NCBI GenBank assembly: GCA_002353485.1
Contig: DEJS01000016.1
Span: 23,288-87,287, forward strand
Length of the DNA stretch: 64,000 nucleotides
Source: Prevotella sp. UBA2742
Lineage (GTDB): Bacteria; Bacteroidota; Bacteroidia; Bacteroidales; Bacteroidaceae
Direction: 5' to 3'
In this document: positions 34,184 to 44,130 of the stretch, in pieces
Layout of the letters: each line of letters opens with the position of its first letter
How positions within the stretch are numbered: the stretch's first letter is position 1
The notes under the pieces: generated by a model
Databases searched by the model: none
Told to the model about the DNA's origin: nothing
Seen by the model: the letters and a program-made list of their open reading frames with translations, nothing else
Position numbers and translations under genes: made by a program

Positions 34184-35944
34184 ATGTGCAAGCAGTTGAT
34201 TCAGACTATATGTCGAGGCGTGCTGCTGCTGGTGGTGGCCGTGGTGCCGCTGACGATGCATGCCGAGAACCAGAAATATGAGAATAGTGCAGAGTACAAG
34301 ATGCTGCGCGACTCGCTGTTCCGTACCTTCAACGAGGGCGACTCGGCGCGTTTCTTCCGTGCCGTGAAGGACTTGCAGGACTACCTGCTGGAGCAGGGCG
34401 ACCTGCATGCCTACTATACGCAGCGCTGCAACGAGATAGTGTTCCTGCTGAACGGGCAGCACGTCTTCGAGGCCTATAAGCTGGCCCTGCAGCTGTCGAA
34501 GGAACTGTCGGAGCGTAAGCTGGACAAGGAGATGTACATGGCCATCAACATGATGGGCCACATCTACCGCTACAGCGGCAACAAGGAGAGTGCGAAGCGC
34601 TGTTTCCATGAGGTGCTGACGCGTATGGCCGAGGCGGGGTATACGGAGAGCATGCCCCCGATATACATGAACCTTGTGAATATCTATATGGAGGACGAGC
34701 CCGAAAAGGCCCTCCAGCTGATAGACAAGGCCATGGAGCTGGCCAAGGGTGTGTTTGAGGACCGTGTGTTCGACATCGAGACGCGCCGCACGCTGGCCTA
34801 CTATTCGCTGGAGGACTGGGACCGCTTCGAGGCGGGCTACCGTGCCTACGAAGAAGGCAAGAAGAAGGGCCTGACGAGTGTCCACGGTCGTAAGCTGGAG
34901 GTGTACCACCTGGCGCGTCACGGTCAGGTGGACGAGGCCGCCCGTCTGGCCCTTGAGGGCGACGACGACCCTTACCACACACAGGCCGAGGTGTACGAGC
35001 AGGCCGGTCGCTGGAAGGAGGCCTACGAGGCCCTGAAGAAAGGCGCCGCGCAGACGGACTCGATAAACAGTGTCATCCTGTCAGGCTCTATGCAGGGCAT
35101 CCAGCAGGAGCTGAAGTATCAGGAGCAGCACCGTGCGTCAGGCCGCCGTATGCTGTACGCGCTGACGGCCATTGCCGGGCTGCTGTTGCTGCTGGTGCTG
35201 GCACTGCTCTATATCGTGCAGTCGCGCCGCCGCCACATACGCCAGATGGACCGTGCCTACAAGCACATAGTAGAGTCGGACCAGATGAAGACGGCCTTCA
35301 TACAGAATGTGAGCCACGAGGTGCGCACGCCGCTGAACATCATCAGCGGCTTTGCTCAGGTCATTGCCGACCCCGACTATGCCATTACCGACGAGGAGCG
35401 TAAACACATTTCGCACATGGTGATGCAGAACACGCAGGTGGTGACGCAGATGGTGAACGAGATACTTGAAATGTCGAACGTCGATGCGCTGACCCTTGAG
35501 CGCAATGCCGAGACACGTGTCAATAAGGCATTGGGCGAGGTGCTGGCACGCTTCTGTCACGATCAGAACATAGAGCACGACACGATACGGCTGGCGTCGG
35601 AGCTTGCCGACGACGTGACGTGCGACGTAGAGCAGAACGTACTGTCTCGGCTGCTGACCCCGCTGCTCGACAATGCGGTGAAGAACAGCGGCGGCAAGCC
35701 CGTGGCGGTGCGTGCGCGCAAGGAGGAGGAACGTCTGGTGCTGACCGTCGAGGACCACGGTCAGGGCATTCCCGAGAAAGAGCGTGAGCACATATTCGAG
35801 CGTTTTGTCAAGCTTGACAACTTTAAGAGCGGCCTGGGCCTGGGGCTTACCTACTGTCGCACGGTGGCGCGCCGTCTTGGCGGCGACGTCGTGGTGGACG
35901 GCAGCTACGAGGGTCCCGGCGCGCGGTTTAAGCTGACGTTATAG
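34184..35944 (+). CDS. TPR-containing sensor histidine kinase
   Basis: A 586-residue membrane kinase. The start at 34184 follows the promoter and opens a signal peptide (MCKQLIQTICRGVLLLVVAV). TPR-like helices fill residues about 35-310 in the periplasm; the transmembrane helix is at about 322-345 (LTAIAGLLLLLVLALLYIV). The cytoplasmic part has a complete HisKA motif NVSHEVRTPLNII with His378, N-box LLDNAVKNSGG, G1 DHGQGIP and G2 GLGLGLTYCRTVARRLGG. No response regulator is adjacent. It ends 6 bases inside the convergent TPR-PP2C phosphatase gene. Confidence 0.9.
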   Translation: MCKQLIQTICRGVLLLVVAVVPLTMHAENQKYENSAEYKMLRDSLFRTFNEGDSARFFRAVKDLQDYLLEQGDLHAYYTQRCNEIVFLLNGQHVFEAYKLALQLSKELSERKLDKEMYMAINMMGHIYRYSGNKESAKRCFHEVLTRMAEAGYTESMPPIYMNLVNIYMEDEPEKALQLIDKAMELAKGVFEDRVFDIETRRTLAYYSLEDWDRFEAGYRAYEEGKKKGLTSVHGRKLEVYHLARHGQVDEAARLALEGDDDPYHTQAEVYEQAGRWKEAYEALKKGAAQTDSINSVILSGSMQGIQQELKYQEQHRASGRRMLYALTAIAGLLLLLVLALLYIVQSRRRHIRQMDRAYKHIVESDQMKTAFIQNVSHEVRTPLNIISGFAQVIADPDYAITDEERKHISHMVMQNTQVVTQMVNEILEMSNVDALTLERNAETRVNKALGEVLARFCHDQNIEHDTIRLASELADDVTCDVEQNVLSRLLTPLLDNAVKNSGGKPVAVRARKEEERLVLTVEDHGQGIPEKEREHIFERFVKLDNFKSGLGLGLTYCRTVARRLGGDVVVDGSYEGPGARFKLTL

Positions 35945-38011
35945 GAACTTGATGCACAGCATGGTCATGTCGTCGGAGGGCTCTGCGCCGTCGACGAAGG
36001 AGGCCACGTCGTGCCGTACCGTATGGACGGTGTCGCGCGCCGATGCCGTCTTGCCTGCGGCCAACAGCTGCTGCAGACGGTCGTCGCCGTACTGCTGCTG
36101 CTGGGGGTTCTCGGCCTCGTTGACGCCGTCGGTGTAGAGGAACAGTGTCTTGCCGAACACGTTGTCGAGGTGCTGGCCCGCGAACTCCATTTCGGGCCAC
36201 AGCCCTACGGGGGCGTTGGCCTCCATGTCGAGGAAGCGTCCGTCAAGCAGAGGCGGGTTGTGTCCGGCATTGCAGTAGTCGAGCCGCCCGGTGTCCAGAT
36301 GGGCCTGGGCTATGAACATGGTGACGAACATGCCGCTGTCGTTGTCGGCCGACAGCATCTCGTTGAGCTTGGTGGCTACATACTCGGGCGGAAAGCCCTC
36401 CATGGCGTAGGCACGGAAGAACTTGACGGCTACCGACATGAACATGGATGCCGGCACACCCTTGCCCGCCACGTCGCCGATGCAGAAGTAGAGCGTCTGG
36501 CCCTGCTGGTAGAAGTCGTAGAGGTCGCCGCCCACCTGCTTGGCCGGTGTCATGTCGGCATAGAGGTCGAAGCGTGGGTCGTCGGGGAACAGGTGTGGCA
36601 CCATGCCCATCTGTATGTCGCGTGCTATGCGCAGCTCGCTCTCCATGCGCTCGCGCGCCGTGGTGTGCTCCTCCAGCTGGTCGTAGGCCTCCTTGAGCTG
36701 GCTGTGGGCCTGTTGCAGCCGGCGCGCCGCGCGCTGCCGGCGGTAGAGGTAGAAACAGAGGTAACCTATGGTCAGCAGGCCGATGGCTATCGAGGCCAGG
36801 AGCATGACGCGCTGCGTGCGCTCGGACTGCTGCTGGGCCTCTATCTTCGACTGGTACTCGCTGAGCTGCAGGTCCTTGTTGTTGCGCTCCAGGCTGTCGT
36901 TCTGCAGCTTCACCTGGGCGTTGGCCAGCTCGATGCGCTGGTTCTTGAGGGTCAGCTGCAGGGCCTCTTCGGTCAGTCGCTTCTGTTCCAGTTCGTGGGC
37001 TATGTTCTCCATCTGTATCTGCTGGTTGCGCAGCTTAAGATTCTTTGCCTCCAACTCGACACGCCCCATGTCCATGGCGGCGGTCATCTCCATGAGCAGG
37101 TGTTCGTTGCGGGCCGAGTAGATGGAGTCGCGTATAAACATATACTTGCGCGACGTGCCGTAGGCCTTGGCGAAGTCGCCCTTGCGCTTGTAGATGATTT
37201 GCTGCATTTCGAGTCTGGTGAGGTCGCTGGTTATCTTTTCGGCCTCCTTGAGCGCGTCGTCGTAGCGCTGCTCGTTGATGAGTCGCCAGCACTCCACGCG
37301 CGGGCCGTAGATGCCGTCGCGACCCAGCTGCTGCTTGATGCGCTCGCGCTGGGCGTACACCTCGTTGAAGCGCTGCTTGTACTCCTTAGCTCCTATCTTG
37401 TAGTTGCTGGTGTCGGCAATGGCCAGACACTTGATGCTGAGGGCGTTGAGCTGGTGGCGCGGCTCGATGCCAGGCTCGTGCATGGCCTGGTCGGTCAGCC
37501 GCACGGCCTCCATGGGGTGGCCCGTGGCGTATTCGATGCGGGCCAGCTCAAGGTAGCTGGCGGCAGCCCCTTCGCCGGGGAAGTGGTCGTGCAGATAGCC
37601 GATGGCCTGTCGCAGGTGCTTCCGGGCCTCGTCGTAGTTGGCCATCAAGGCGCAGATGGCTCCTATGACGTGCGCTCCGGAATAGATGCCGTAGGAGTGG
37701 TTGTGCTGGGCGGCGTATTCCTGCATCTCCTTGGCAGTCTGCAGACCCTTGTTGCGCTTCATGCGGTTGGCGTAGAAGGTGGCCTGGTTGGCCCAGGTGC
37801 GGTAGAAGAGACGCTCGTCGCCCGCCTTCAGGGCCTGGACTTTGAGCCGTTCGGTGAGCGCCATGAAGTCGGTCTCCTGGGTTTTGCGCGTGCTGAACAT
37901 GTCGTACATCTGTTTGGTCAGCTGTTTGATGTCGTCAGTCTGGGCCTTTGCCTGGGGTACTGACAGGTGCAGCAGCAGAAGCAGGGCTATGATGAGGTGT
38001 CTTTGTTTCAT
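35939..38011 (-). CDS. TPR-containing PP2C (SpoIIE-type) phosphatase
   Basis: A 690-residue membrane protein: signal peptide MKQRHLIIALLLLLHLSVPQ, periplasmic TPR-like repeats (to about residue 330), coiled coil (about 330-390), transmembrane helix (VMLLASIAIGLLTIGYLCFY), second coiled coil and a SpoIIE/PP2C domain (about 450-690) with metal sites in GGDLYDFYQQG, CIGDVAGKGVPASMFM, YCNAGHNPPLL and DDMTMLCIK. Start at 38011 is set by the signal peptide and by the promoter at the complement of 38031-38038. Such phosphatases act on anti-anti-sigma factors or other Ser/Thr phosphoproteins; no partner is near. Its stop overlaps the stop of the TPR kinase by 6 bases. Confidence 0.9.
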   Translation of the reverse strand: MKQRHLIIALLLLLHLSVPQAKAQTDDIKQLTKQMYDMFSTRKTQETDFMALTERLKVQALKAGDERLFYRTWANQATFYANRMKRNKGLQTAKEMQEYAAQHNHSYGIYSGAHVIGAICALMANYDEARKHLRQAIGYLHDHFPGEGAAASYLELARIEYATGHPMEAVRLTDQAMHEPGIEPRHQLNALSIKCLAIADTSNYKIGAKEYKQRFNEVYAQRERIKQQLGRDGIYGPRVECWRLINEQRYDDALKEAEKITSDLTRLEMQQIIYKRKGDFAKAYGTSRKYMFIRDSIYSARNEHLLMEMTAAMDMGRVELEAKNLKLRNQQIQMENIAHELEQKRLTEEALQLTLKNQRIELANAQVKLQNDSLERNNKDLQLSEYQSKIEAQQQSERTQRVMLLASIAIGLLTIGYLCFYLYRRQRAARRLQQAHSQLKEAYDQLEEHTTARERMESELRIARDIQMGMVPHLFPDDPRFDLYADMTPAKQVGGDLYDFYQQGQTLYFCIGDVAGKGVPASMFMSVAVKFFRAYAMEGFPPEYVATKLNEMLSADNDSGMFVTMFIAQAHLDTGRLDYCNAGHNPPLLDGRFLDMEANAPVGLWPEMEFAGQHLDNVFGKTLFLYTDGVNEAENPQQQQYGDDRLQQLLAAGKTASARDTVHTVRHDVASFVDGAEPSDDMTMLCIKFL

Positions 38012-38030
38012 CAAGAGGGAAATTTTTCTG

Positions 38031-38069
38031 CAAAGATAGTAATATTTTTGGGAAAATGTTGTAACTTTG
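38031..38069. promoter_or_regulatory. Divergent promoters for the PP2C gene and the GH2 operon
   Basis: The complement of 38031-38038 reads TATCTTTG for the minus-strand gene; TAACTTTG at 38062-38069 on the plus strand precedes the GH2 ATG by 32 bases. Confidence 0.6.
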
Positions 38070-38101
38070 TGCCTGAAAATTAGGGAGTCTTGAATTTTAG
38101 G

Positions 38102-40486
38102 ATGATGAAACGTATATTTTGTGCTTTCCTGGTGCTGCTGACAGTGAGTGTTGCGGCGGCCCGCAAGCGAGTATGCTTTGATGCCGACTGGCGCTTCGTG
38201 CTGGCCGACTCGGTGCAGATGTCGAAACCCTCGTACGACGACGGCCACTGGCGCCGTGTCGACCTGCCGCACGACTGGGCGGTGGAGGGCGACTTCGCCG
38301 TGTCGAACCCCTCGGGTGCCGGCGGCGGTGCGCTGCCCGGCGGCGTGGGGTGGTACAGGAAGCACTTCCGCATACGCGAGGTGGCGGCCTACCTGCTTCA
38401 GTTTGACGGCGTGTACATGAACGCCACGGTATGGGTGAACGGCGAGAAGCTGGGCTACCGGCCCTACGGCTACAGCTCGTTCGTCTATGACATCACGCGT
38501 TACCTGCGTACGGGCGACAATGTGGTGGCCGTAAGGGTGGACAACAGCGACCAGCCTAACTCGCGCTGGTACTCGGGCTGTGGCATCTACCGCCACGTGT
38601 GGCTTACCACCACCGATGCGGTGCACATAGAGCCTTGGGGCGTGCATGTGGAGACCGATGCCAGGACGGGCCGTGTGCGTGTGACGACGACGGTGAACGG
38701 CCGCGGCTACTCGGTACGCAACAGCGTGTTCGACCAGGAGGGCCGTGAGATGGGTCTGAAGGTGAAGAAGCCCCGGCTGTGGTCGCCCGAGAGTCCGTAC
38801 TGCTACCGTGTGCGTACGCGGGTGATGAAGGGCGGCCAGGTGGTCGACGAGGTGTGGACGACGACGGCCTTCCGCCAGTTCCGCTTCGACGCCCAGACGG
38901 GTTTTTGGCTGAACGGTAAGAACATGAAGATAAACGGCGTCTGCGAGCACCACGACCTGGGTGCGCTGGGCGCTGCGCTGCACGAGGACGCCCTGCACCG
39001 CAAGCTGACGAAGCTGAAGACGATGGGCGTGAACGCGATACGCTGTTCGCACAACCCGCCGGCACCGGAGCTGCTGAACATGTGCGACACGATGGGCTTC
39101 ATCGTGATGGACGAGAGCTTCGACATGTGGCGTCGGCGCAAGACGGAGAACGACTACGCGCGCTTCTTTGACGAGTGGCACGAGCGTGACCTGCGCGACA
39201 TGGTGCTGCGCGACCGCAACCATCCGTGCATACTGATGTGGTCGATAGGCAACGAGGTGCTGGAGCAGTGGTCGTCGGCCGATGCCGATACGCTGACGCT
39301 GGAGCAGGCCAACCTGATACTGAACGCAGGGCACGACGCCTCGACGTTGGCCAAGGAGGGCGAGAAGAGCGTACAGACGCTGCTGACGGAGCATCTGGCC
39401 GACATCGTGCGACGTCTGGACACGTCGCGCCCCATCACGGCGGGATGTAACGAGCCTTCGCCCGGGAACCACCTGTTCCAGGGCAATGCCCTCGACATTA
39501 TAGGCTTCAACTATCACCACGAGTGGATTAAGGACGTGCCGAAGAACTTCCCCGGGCGCCCCTTCATTATGACCGAGAGCGTGTCGGCACTGCAGACGAG
39601 CGGCTACTACCGCATGCCGTCGGACAAGATATACAAGGCCCCCCAGGAGTGGTGGCTGCCCTATACCGACCCCACCTATATGTGTTCGGCGTACGACAAT
39701 ATGCATGCCTCGTGGTCGACGACTCACGAGCAGAACTGGGACGTGGTGAAGCATACGCCCTACTGCAGCGGGCAGTTCATCTGGACGGGCTTCGACTACT
39801 TAGGCGAGCCCACGCCGTACGGATTCCCGGCACGGTCGAGCTATTTCGGCATTATCGACCTGGCAGGCCAGCCCAAGGACGTGTACTATATGTACCAGAG
39901 CGAGTGGACCGACCGGCCCGTGCTGCACCTCTTCCCGCACTGGAACTGGCTGGAGGGTCAGCAGATAGACCTGTGGTGCTACTACAGTCAGGCCGACGAG
40001 GTAGAGCTGTACATTAACGGCAAGAGCCAGGGTGTGCGCAGGAAGTCGGCACGACTGACGACGCCGAACGCCCTGTATGCTACGCCCTACCACGTGATGT
40101 GGCGCGTGCAGTACGAGCCCGGCGAGGTGAAGGTGGTGGCGCGCAAGGACGGCCGTGAGGTGCGCCAGCAGACGATACACACGGCGGGCCATCCAGAGCG
40201 TATCGAGCTGAAGGTGGACTATCAGGGCCGCGACCTGACCTTTGTGCAGGCCACGGTGGTTGACGAGGACGGCAACCGCTGTCCGTGGGCCGAGGACCAG
40301 CTGTTCTTCAGCACCGAGGGTGCGGCACGCGTCATTGCCACCGACAACGGTTGCCAGACGTCGATGGAGCGTTTTACTTCTCCCCAGCGCAAGGCCTTCT
40401 TTGGCCGTTGCATGGTCATCGTTAAGGGGCGCGGCACCTTGAAGGCACGCGCCTACGGATTAGAAACCAATACTATTAAGCTATGA
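38102..40486 (+). CDS. GH2 beta-galactosidase-like glycosidase with DUF4982 domain
   Basis: A 794-residue exported glycosidase. The ATG at 38102 (second ATG directly behind) opens the signal peptide MMKRIFCAFLVLLTVSVAA. Order: sugar-binding jelly roll (about 25-170; LPHDWAVEGDF), GH2 immunoglobulin-like domain, TIM barrel with acid/base Glu385 in MWSIGNEVLEQW and nucleophile Glu492 in MTESVSAL, then DUF4982 (about 600-680) and a further Ig-like domain. This architecture is common in Bacteroidetes beta-galactosidases; beta-glucuronidase activity cannot be excluded. Its stop overlaps the start of the GH31 gene by 4 bases. Confidence 0.9.
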   Translation: MMKRIFCAFLVLLTVSVAAARKRVCFDADWRFVLADSVQMSKPSYDDGHWRRVDLPHDWAVEGDFAVSNPSGAGGGALPGGVGWYRKHFRIREVAAYLLQFDGVYMNATVWVNGEKLGYRPYGYSSFVYDITRYLRTGDNVVAVRVDNSDQPNSRWYSGCGIYRHVWLTTTDAVHIEPWGVHVETDARTGRVRVTTTVNGRGYSVRNSVFDQEGREMGLKVKKPRLWSPESPYCYRVRTRVMKGGQVVDEVWTTTAFRQFRFDAQTGFWLNGKNMKINGVCEHHDLGALGAALHEDALHRKLTKLKTMGVNAIRCSHNPPAPELLNMCDTMGFIVMDESFDMWRRRKTENDYARFFDEWHERDLRDMVLRDRNHPCILMWSIGNEVLEQWSSADADTLTLEQANLILNAGHDASTLAKEGEKSVQTLLTEHLADIVRRLDTSRPITAGCNEPSPGNHLFQGNALDIIGFNYHHEWIKDVPKNFPGRPFIMTESVSALQTSGYYRMPSDKIYKAPQEWWLPYTDPTYMCSAYDNMHASWSTTHEQNWDVVKHTPYCSGQFIWTGFDYLGEPTPYGFPARSSYFGIIDLAGQPKDVYYMYQSEWTDRPVLHLFPHWNWLEGQQIDLWCYYSQADEVELYINGKSQGVRRKSARLTTPNALYATPYHVMWRVQYEPGEVKVVARKDGREVRQQTIHTAGHPERIELKVDYQGRDLTFVQATVVDEDGNRCPWAEDQLFFSTEGAARVIATDNGCQTSMERFTSPQRKAFFGRCMVIVKGRGTLKARAYGLETNTIKL

Positions 40487-42825
40487 ACAGAATAACAACC
40501 ATCTACAAGCCCCTCAGGGGACTCGTCGTTGCCGGCATGGTGTGTAGCGGCCTTACGGCCAGCGCACAGCTGACGACCAATCAGGGTGTGCAGTACCTGC
40601 AGTGCATGCAGAAAGACATGTCGGGCGACTTCTGTGACCTGTCGAACACCTACTTCCTGGCCGACTCGCTGGCCGCGTTCGACGCTGCGCGGGGCGAAGG
40701 CCTCGTCAACTGGAAGCGCTACCGGCTGTCGCCCCGTCAGGCTTTTAACCTGAACGGTTACTGGCCCGTGAGACAGCAGATGCTGGATTTTCCCGATGCG
40801 GCGTATGAGAACGACCCCAACCTGCGGCTGAAGGTGGACTTCGTCAGCGAGCGGTGTGTGCGCATCCGTATGCTGACCACCCCCGTGGCATCGACGCGCC
40901 AGGACGGTGACAGCCCCATGCTGGCCGGTCCTGTGCCGCAGGCGGCCTCATGGCGCACGACGGCTGATGCTACGGCCGTCAGCTATGCCTCGCCCTACGG
41001 CACGCTGGAGATACAGCGGTGGCCCTTCCGCTTAGTGGTGAGGGACGCACGTGGCAAGGTGCTGACGCAGACGCGGCATATCAGGGACAACGACTCGTCG
41101 CAGGTGAAACTGCTGCCCTTCTCGTTCATCAAGCGGGGCAGCGATAATTCTCGTGCCGTGAACCCTGTATTCACGCTGGCCCCCGGTGAGCGTATCTATG
41201 GTTGTGGTGAGTCGTTTACGTCGTTGAACAAGGTAGGGCAGAAGGTACACCTGAGTGTGACCGACCCGCAGGGCCCCGAGACCGACGGGCAGTACAAACC
41301 CGTGCCTTTCTTCTTCTCGAACCGTGGCTATGGTATCTTCATGCATACCTCGGCTCCTGTGACGTGCGACTTCGGGGCATCGTATATCGGCGCAGACCGT
41401 CTGTTTATGGGCGACGAGGAGCTGGACCTCTTTGTCTTCTTAGGTGAGCCGAAGGACATCCTGTATGAGTACACCGCCCTTACGGGCCGGTCGCCCATGC
41501 TCCCGCTGTGGAGTTTCGGCACGTGGATGAGCCGTATTACCTATTTCTCGCAGGAGGAGGGTCTGGACATAGCACGCAAGCTGCGCCGTCACAAGATACC
41601 GTCTGACGTCATCCACTTCGACACGGGGTGGTTCGGCGTGGACTGGCAGTGCGACTACGAGTTTGCCAAGGACCGTTTCCCCGACCCCGTGGGCATGCTG
41701 CGCCAGCTGAAGCAGGAGGGCTTCCATACCTGTCTGTGGCAGCTGCCGTATTTTACGCCTAAGAACCGCTTCTTCCCGGAGATCATTGCTCGTGGCATGC
41801 ATGTGAAGAACGCCACGGGCGGCATGCCCTATGAGGATGCCGTGCTGGACTTCACCAACCCCGAGACGGTGAGCTGGTATCAGGGAAAGATAGCGGGTCT
41901 GATGCGCCAGGGTGTGTCGACCATCAAGTGTGACTTTGGCGAGGCCGCCCCGTATGACGGCTTCTATCATAACGGCCGCGGCGGACTGTACGAGCATAAC
42001 CTGTACCCGCTGCGCTATAACAAGGCACTGTGGGAGCAGGTGGAGCGCTCGCATCCGGGCGAGGGCATCATCTGGGCGCGCTCGGCATGGGCCGGTTCAC
42101 AGCGCTATGCCCTGCACTGGGGCGGCGACGCGGCAACGACGAATACCGGTATGCTGGGCGACCTGAGAGGCGGCCTGTCGTTCGGACTCTCGGGCTTCTC
42201 GTTCTGGAGCCACGACATGGGTGGCTTCGTGACGGCATCGCCAGAGGACATCTACCGCAGGTGGCTGCCCTTCGGATTCCTGTCGAGCCATACACGTGCA
42301 CACGGGGCGCCGCCCACAGAGCCGTGGCTGATATCGGAGTCGTTCACCAAGGCCTTCCGTGAGGCGGCCGAGATGAAATACAAGCTGATGCCCTACGTCT
42401 ACGCGCAGGCCAAGGACTGCACGGAGCGCGGTCTGCCGATGGTGCGTGCCCTGCTTGTGGAGTTTCCTGACGACCCGGGAGCATGGCTTGTAGAGGATGA
42501 GTATATGTTCGGTTCGCAGATGCTGGTGGCCCCGCTGATGGAGTCGGGCACAGGGCGCGACGTGTATCTGCCCCGCGGCAAGTGGATAGACTACCAGACG
42601 GGTACGGTGTATGACGGCGGCTGGCAGCATATAGAGGCAGGCAGGATACCGTGCGTCATCCTGGTGCGCGACGGCTCGGTGATTCCCCACGTGCCCCTGG
42701 CGCAGCGTACGGACGAGATAGCATGGGACAAGGTGGAGCTGAAGACGTACAAGGCCGCTGCCCGTGAGTGCACGGGACTGCTCTACAAGCCCGGGGACAA
42801 GGAATTGAGGAGAATAACACAATAA
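40483..42825 (+). CDS. GH31 glycoside hydrolase (alpha-xylosidase/alpha-glucosidase)
   Basis: A 780-residue exported glycosidase with a signal peptide ending near GLTASAQ. N-terminal sandwich with IYGCGESFTSLNKVGQKV, TIM barrel with SDVIHFDTGWFGVDWQCDY, nucleophile Asp484 in IKCDFGEAAP, acid/base region SHDMGGF and C-terminal domains. The KxDFGE nucleophile context resembles YicI-type alpha-xylosidases, so xylose removal is the first guess. It has no PA14 insert, unlike the GH31 at 28581. It is translationally coupled to the GH2 gene (4-base overlap); metY follows 13 bases later. Confidence 0.9.
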   Translation: MNRITTIYKPLRGLVVAGMVCSGLTASAQLTTNQGVQYLQCMQKDMSGDFCDLSNTYFLADSLAAFDAARGEGLVNWKRYRLSPRQAFNLNGYWPVRQQMLDFPDAAYENDPNLRLKVDFVSERCVRIRMLTTPVASTRQDGDSPMLAGPVPQAASWRTTADATAVSYASPYGTLEIQRWPFRLVVRDARGKVLTQTRHIRDNDSSQVKLLPFSFIKRGSDNSRAVNPVFTLAPGERIYGCGESFTSLNKVGQKVHLSVTDPQGPETDGQYKPVPFFFSNRGYGIFMHTSAPVTCDFGASYIGADRLFMGDEELDLFVFLGEPKDILYEYTALTGRSPMLPLWSFGTWMSRITYFSQEEGLDIARKLRRHKIPSDVIHFDTGWFGVDWQCDYEFAKDRFPDPVGMLRQLKQEGFHTCLWQLPYFTPKNRFFPEIIARGMHVKNATGGMPYEDAVLDFTNPETVSWYQGKIAGLMRQGVSTIKCDFGEAAPYDGFYHNGRGGLYEHNLYPLRYNKALWEQVERSHPGEGIIWARSAWAGSQRYALHWGGDAATTNTGMLGDLRGGLSFGLSGFSFWSHDMGGFVTASPEDIYRRWLPFGFLSSHTRAHGAPPTEPWLISESFTKAFREAAEMKYKLMPYVYAQAKDCTERGLPMVRALLVEFPDDPGAWLVEDEYMFGSQMLVAPLMESGTGRDVYLPRGKWIDYQTGTVYDGGWQHIEAGRIPCVILVRDGSVIPHVPLAQRTDEIAWDKVELKTYKAAARECTGLLYKPGDKELRRITQ

Positions 42826-42838
42826 AAAGATTATAAGA

Positions 42839-44125
42839 ATGGAAAAGACATTGAAGCCTGCCACGCTGTGTGTGCAGGCAGGGTGGAAGGCCGAGAACGG
42901 CGCCCCCCGCGTGCTCCCTATCTATCAGAGCACTACGTTTAAGTATGACAACACGGAGGAGATGGCCGACCTGTTCGACCTGAAGAAGGACGGATACTTC
43001 TATACCCGTCTGCAGAACCCGACGAACGATGCCGTGGCATCGAAGATAGCCGCCCTGGAGGGTGGCGTGGGTGCTGTGCTGACCTCGTCGGGACAGGCAG
43101 CTAACTTCTATGCTGTCTTTAACATCTGTGAGGCCGGCGACCACATCGTTACGTCGAACGAGATTTACGGCGGTACGTACAACCTGTTTGGTGTCACGCT
43201 GAAGAAGCTGGGCATAGAATGTACCTTTGTGAACCCCGAGGCCTCGGAGGAAGAGATTAGTGCAGCCTTCCGTCCCAACACCAAGGCCCTGTTCGGCGAG
43301 ACTATATCGAACCCGGGCTGTAAGGTGCTGGACATAGAGAAGTTTGCGCGCATTGCCCATAGCCATGGCGTGCCCCTCATCGTGGACAATACGTTCCCCA
43401 CACCCATCAACTGCCGTCCCTTCGAGTGGGGGGCCGACATCGTGACGCACTCTACGACGAAGTACATGGACGGCCATGCCTGCCAGGTAGGCGGCTGTGT
43501 GGTGGACAGTGGTAACTTTGACTGGGACAAGTATGCAGAGAAGTTCCCCGGACTGACCACGCCAGACGAGTCGTACCACGGCATTGTGTACACCCGGCGC
43601 TTCGGCAAGATGGCCTACTGCACCAAGCTGGTGTCGCAGCTGATGCGTGACCTGGGCAGTATTCCTGCACCGATGAACTCGTTCCTGCTGAACCTGGGTC
43701 TGGAGTCGCTGCACCTGCGTATGGCACGCCACTGCGAGAATGCGCAGAAGGTGGCCGAGTTTCTTCAGGCAGACCCCCGGGTGGCGTGGGTACACTACAG
43801 CGGACTGAAGGGTGACGAGGCGTATGAGCTGGCACAGAAGTACCTGCCTAACGGCTCGTGCGGTGTCATTGCCTTCGGACTGAAGGGAACGCGCGAGACT
43901 GCTGTCCGGTTTATGGACTCGCTGCGCCTTATTGCCATCGTGACCCATGTGGCCGATGCCCGCACGTGTGTGTTGCACCCGGCGTCGCATACACATAGGC
44001 AGATGAGTGACGAGCAGCTGCGCGAGGCTGGCGTGGCGCCCGACCTGATACGTCTGTCGGTGGGTATCGAGGACTGCGACGACATACTGGCCGACATCAA
44101 GCAGGCGCTGGACAAGATAGGATAA
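42839..44125 (+). CDS. metY: O-acetylhomoserine sulfhydrylase
   Basis: PLP enzyme making homocysteine from O-acetylhomoserine and sulfide (direct sulfhydrylation). The 428-residue protein shows PIYQSTTFKYD, YTRLQNPTNDAV, the PLP lysine in HSTTKYMDGHA, and C-terminal HPASHTHRQMSDEQL and RLSVGIEDCDDILADI. Full length for MetY rather than the shorter cystathionine enzymes. It sits 13 bases behind the GH31 gene, an unexpected partner, and ends in a strong terminator; co-transcription with the glycosidases is likely although the functions are unrelated. Confidence 0.93.
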   Translation: MEKTLKPATLCVQAGWKAENGAPRVLPIYQSTTFKYDNTEEMADLFDLKKDGYFYTRLQNPTNDAVASKIAALEGGVGAVLTSSGQAANFYAVFNICEAGDHIVTSNEIYGGTYNLFGVTLKKLGIECTFVNPEASEEEISAAFRPNTKALFGETISNPGCKVLDIEKFARIAHSHGVPLIVDNTFPTPINCRPFEWGADIVTHSTTKYMDGHACQVGGCVVDSGNFDWDKYAEKFPGLTTPDESYHGIVYTRRFGKMAYCTKLVSQLMRDLGSIPAPMNSFLLNLGLESLHLRMARHCENAQKVAEFLQADPRVAWVHYSGLKGDEAYELAQKYLPNGSCGVIAFGLKGTRETAVRFMDSLRLIAIVTHVADARTCVLHPASHTHRQMSDEQLREAGVAPDLIRLSVGIEDCDDILADIKQALDKIG

Positions 44126-44130
44126 GACAA

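Noticed and set aside
38012..39754. Open frame of about 580 codons on the minus strand extending the PP2C gene upstream, antisense to GH2
   Set aside because: The signal peptide and promoter place the PP2C start at 38011; the extension lies fully inside the GH2 gene on the other strand and its composition (Arg, His, Val rich) is that of a GC-rich antisense frame.
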